DNA of 16,777 nucleotides from Ignavibacteriales bacterium (GTDB lineage Bacteria > Bacteroidota > Ignavibacteria > Ignavibacteriales > Ignavibacteriaceae), in assembly GCA_003538625.1 (NCBI GenBank), contig DPRR01000009.1, forward strand, positions 1-16,777. Reading direction: 5' to 3'. Position 1 is the first letter of the stretch. Each line of letters begins with the position of its first letter. This document shows, in pieces, positions 14,348 to 16,777 of the stretch. The notes beneath the pieces are model-generated. The model ran no database searches. It was not told where the DNA came from and saw only the letters and a list, made by a program, of their open reading frames with translations. A program made the translations under genes and the position numbers.

Positions 14348-15397
14348 ATGAAAAATAGTAATCCTACTCTAAAGAGTATTGCATTAAAGTTAGGCGTGTC
14401 AGTTACAACCGTCTCACGTGCACTTAATGGCAAATCAAATCGATACAGAATAAGCAAAGAAACTGAACTTAAAATTCTTAAGGCTGCAAAAGAACTCGCA
14501 TACTCGCCAAACCAATTAGCCCGCGGACTCCGATTAAAGCGAACAAATACAATAGGATATATTATCCCAGACATTTCAAATCCTTTTTTTGCTAGTATTG
14601 CGAAAAGTGTCGAAAAGTCAGCACGTAAATTCGGATATTCTATTATATTATGCGATAGTGAAGAAAGCACGGACATCGAAAAAGAATCTCTTCAATTGAT
14701 GTTGAACAGAAAAGTTGATGGTCTGATTATATCACCGGTGGGATTAGAGGTTTCTCATCTGGTTGCAGTTTCACAAAAAAACATACCGATCGTTCTACTT
14801 GATAGATATTTCCCGAACCTTAATTTGCCGTTTGTAACATCGGATAATTATCAGGGTGCCCTCGAAGCAGTGAATTTATTGATTGAGAACGGTCATACTC
14901 GAATTGCATGCATCCAGGGATTAAAAAATACTTCGCCTAATAATGATCGTGTAAGAGGTTATAAAGATGCACATCTTAACAAACAACTTACAATAGATGA
15001 ATCATTAATTGTTGGTGACAGCTTTGGAGAAGACAACGGTTACATTGAAACCAAGTTACTTCTGAGGAAGAATCCGTTACCTACAGCGATTTTCTCAGTC
15101 AGTAATCTTATCTCACTTGGTGCAATCAGAGCTATCTCAGAAGAAGGACTAAAAATTCCAGAAGACATTTCGATGATTTCATTTGATGATCAGCCTTATT
15201 CAAGGTTTCTATCCACACCAATGACTACAGTATCACAACAAAGTACACAAATAGGCCAGATAGCTACAAAATTATTATTAGATCAAATTGAATCAAAAAG
15301 AAGTCACGATCCCCAAGGCATATTTCTGCCTACGAAAATTATTTTGCGTGATTCAATTAAAAGGAATATTAATCTTAAATTAAAATCAATTGGGTAA
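14348..15397 (+). CDS. LacI-family transcriptional repressor
   Basis: The 349-residue protein has the family layout: an N-terminal helix-turn-helix (about 7-27, TLKSIALKLGVSVTTVSRAL), a hinge helix with SPNQLARGLR (53-62) and a periplasmic-binding-protein-like effector domain (about 66-340), beginning TIGYIIPDISNPFF and including FDDQPYSRFLSTPMTTVSQ. Length is typical. It should bind a CG-centred palindrome and respond to a sugar or sugar derivative. Good candidates lie over its own promoter and before the downstream binding-protein gene, 117 nt after its stop, so it probably represses both. The specific sugar is not readable. No Shine-Dalgarno sequence is obvious before the ATG. Confidence 0.93.
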   Translation: MKNSNPTLKSIALKLGVSVTTVSRALNGKSNRYRISKETELKILKAAKELAYSPNQLARGLRLKRTNTIGYIIPDISNPFFASIAKSVEKSARKFGYSIILCDSEESTDIEKESLQLMLNRKVDGLIISPVGLEVSHLVAVSQKNIPIVLLDRYFPNLNLPFVTSDNYQGALEAVNLLIENGHTRIACIQGLKNTSPNNDRVRGYKDAHLNKQLTIDESLIVGDSFGEDNGYIETKLLLRKNPLPTAIFSVSNLISLGAIRAISEEGLKIPEDISMISFDDQPYSRFLSTPMTTVSQQSTQIGQIATKLLLDQIESKRSHDPQGIFLPTKIILRDSIKRNINLKLKSIG

Positions 15398-15437
15398 ATC
15401 TGATTTAGATTGGATATATATAGTAAATCATAAATTT

Positions 15438-15473
15438 TGCGCAATCGATTGTTTTATATCGTTTTGATATGTT
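15438..15473 (+). promoter_or_regulatory. Candidate operator and promoter before the binding-protein gene
   Basis: A perfect CAATCGATTG (15442-15451), with GCG before it and TTT after it, shares the CAATCG core of the operator at 14278. TATGTT at 15468-15473 repeats the -10 hexamer of the LacI gene promoter, but no good -35 stands 17 bases upstream, where the palindrome itself lies. Repressor binding would cover that -35 region. The start codon follows 41 bases after the hexamer. Confidence 0.45.
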
Positions 15474-15513
15474 TTAACGAACTATTTACTCTAACTTTTT
15501 TAAGGAATTCATT

Positions 15514-16777
15514 TTGAATAAACTTTATATCACAATTTTGACCCTTCTTACACTCATTTTGATTTTTAGTTGTGGTGATAAGAATACCAAGACGCCGGAA
15601 GGAAAGGTTAACATTGTCTTTTGGCATAGTTTTGTTTCTTCAACAATTCCAGCACTGAATGAACTCATTAATAAATTCGAAAAAGAGCACCCCAATATCA
15701 ATATCGATGCACAGTATATACCAAGTGGTGATGCACTTATTCAAAAATTGGTTACAGCAATTAGAAGCAAAACAGCACCGGATATTTCCTGGTTGCATTC
15801 AGACTTTTTAGAGGATCTAGTAGAAGCAAATGCAATTTATAAAATGGATGAATTTATAAATGGCGAAAATGGAATTAAGAAAGAAGATCTGGAAGATATC
15901 TATCCGGCATTGCGTCAATTTTCATCTTGGAGGGGAACACTATACAGTTTACCTATGGAAGCAACTAACCTGGCTCTACTCTATAATAAGGAAATGTTTA
16001 GAAAAGCAGGTTTGGACCCAAACAAACCGCCATCAACCTGGGATGAACTCTACGAATATGCAAAAAAGATGACTTTAGATAAAGATGGTGACGGTAAAGA
16101 TGATCAAACCGGTATGTTTATACCAATCTATCCAGCTGCAGGACCACTGGGATCCTGGATGGTCTGGCAATGGGAACCTTTTTTATGGCAAGCAGGTGGT
16201 GATGTAATTAATGATGATCAATCAAAAGTACTATTTGATAGTGATGCAGGGGTAAAAGCATTAGAATTATGGCAGAAAATATTTAGAGAACTAAACCTTA
16301 GAAATTTTACATCAGATTTTGATGTCGCTTTTGCTTCAAAGCGGCTGGCCATGTCAATGGATGGACCATGGAATTTACCACGTTATAAAGATCTTTTAAA
16401 AAATATTGATTGGGCCTTTGCCCCATTACCAACTGGACCTAATAAACAAGCTACCGTAGTAGGCGGAGAATATCTTGCAATTTTTAAACAGAGTAAACAT
16501 CCTAATGAGGCTTGGCAATTTTTAAAATGGATAATCCAGCCAGAGACGCAAGCTTTCTGGGCGATGAAATCAGGATATTTACCTATTAGACATGCTGTTT
16601 TAAAGGTTCCAGAGTTTCAAAAATATTTAGAAGAGAACCCAAACTTTAATGTCTTTGTACAACAGATGGAAGTGGGGCACGTTCAAAAACCTATTGATTA
16701 TGGTGGATTAGAAATAACTAGATATATAGCTCAAGCAATTGAGAATGCAACTATCGGAAATCAGGATGTTAGAAAAT
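15514..16777 (+). CDS. Sugar-type ABC transporter substrate-binding lipoprotein, 3' end beyond window
   Basis: A TTG at 15514, preceded by AAGGA eight bases upstream, opens a frame running 421 codons to the right edge. The product begins with a lipoprotein signal (hydrophobic 6-18, lipobox IFSC with C20), then the family-1 extracellular binding protein fold: VNIVFWHSF (32-40), LINKFEKEHPNINID (51-65), APDISWLHSDF (88-98), PMEATNLALLYNKEMFRKAG (147-166) and WDELYEYAKKMT (176-187). It has a calcium-loop-like DKDGDGKDD (189-197), then GGEYLAIFKQS and PNEAWQFLKWI. Such proteins deliver carbohydrates to membrane permeases, probably encoded just downstream. Its neighbour is the LacI regulator with an operator before this gene. 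Binding residues for a particular sugar cannot be told. Confidence 0.92.
   Translation, partial: MNKLYITILTLLTLILIFSCGDKNTKTPEGKVNIVFWHSFVSSTIPALNELINKFEKEHPNINIDAQYIPSGDALIQKLVTAIRSKTAPDISWLHSDFLEDLVEANAIYKMDEFINGENGIKKEDLEDIYPALRQFSSWRGTLYSLPMEATNLALLYNKEMFRKAGLDPNKPPSTWDELYEYAKKMTLDKDGDGKDDQTGMFIPIYPAAGPLGSWMVWQWEPFLWQAGGDVINDDQSKVLFDSDAGVKALELWQKIFRELNLRNFTSDFDVAFASKRLAMSMDGPWNLPRYKDLLKNIDWAFAPLPTGPNKQATVVGGEYLAIFKQSKHPNEAWQFLKWIIQPETQAFWAMKSGYLPIRHAVLKVPEFQKYLEENPNFNVFVQQMEVGHVQKPIDYGGLEITRYIAQAIENATIGNQDVRK

Noticed and set aside
15860..16072. A 70-codon plus-strand frame within the binding-protein gene
   Set aside because: It is out of frame with the clearly homologous ABC binding-protein reading, which starts at a TTG at 15514.

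Overview
The window is AT-rich, with most genes on the plus strand, many TTG starts and weak or absent Shine-Dalgarno sequences. It carries no rRNA, tRNA, CRISPR array or intact mobile element. The gene mix is LytS/LytTR signalling, tandem rhodaneses with DUF4395, DUF4386, a single-sheet serine hydrolase, and a LacI regulator next to a sugar-type ABC binding lipoprotein. This suggests a member of the Bacteroidota/Ignavibacteriota/Chlorobi group, Ignavibacteria-like. That assignment is inference from gene content and style, with no marker gene to settle it.

Left part (1-5220). A DUF72 (YecE-like) gene runs off the left edge on the minus strand. A spacer follows, holding a possible small ORF and a clear plus-strand terminator. 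A minus-strand sensor kinase/LytTR response-regulator operon with overlapping ends comes next. It is divergent from a plus-strand pair whose ends overlap by 4 nt: a DUF4395 membrane protein with paired cysteines and an exported multi-rhodanese protein. The divergent spacer holds three imperfect direct repeats exactly 21 bp apart, the geometry expected of a LytTR binding site. The two-component system therefore probably controls itself, the sulfur-transfer pair, or both.

Middle part (5385-10525). A small ICMT/PEMT-like membrane methyltransferase is followed by an ECF sigma factor overlapping a three-helix membrane protein, possibly its anti-sigma partner. A tight run then holds a beta-lactamase-fold serine hydrolase, a DUF4386 membrane protein and two different GNAT acetyltransferases.

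Accessory part (10526-14347). Single, unrelated small genes are separated by long spacers: a VOC-fold lipoprotein, an orphan exported protein, an exported NTF2-like protein and a four-helix membrane protein. The spacers hold decayed coding remnants and several degenerate G+C-rich palindromes with a CCTGCC/GGCGG core, resembling REP-type intergenic repeats. This looks like a region of gene gain and loss.

Right part (14348-16777). A LacI-family repressor has a well-formed promoter overlapped by a CG-centred palindrome. A related palindrome lies upstream of the next gene, a TTG-started sugar-type ABC substrate-binding lipoprotein that is cut by the right edge. This is probably the start of a carbohydrate uptake locus under local LacI control.

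I did not find a clearly new biological system. The best leads are the 21-bp-period repeats in the LytTR spacer, the VOC lipoprotein with a second internal start, and the DUF4395/tandem-rhodanese unit.
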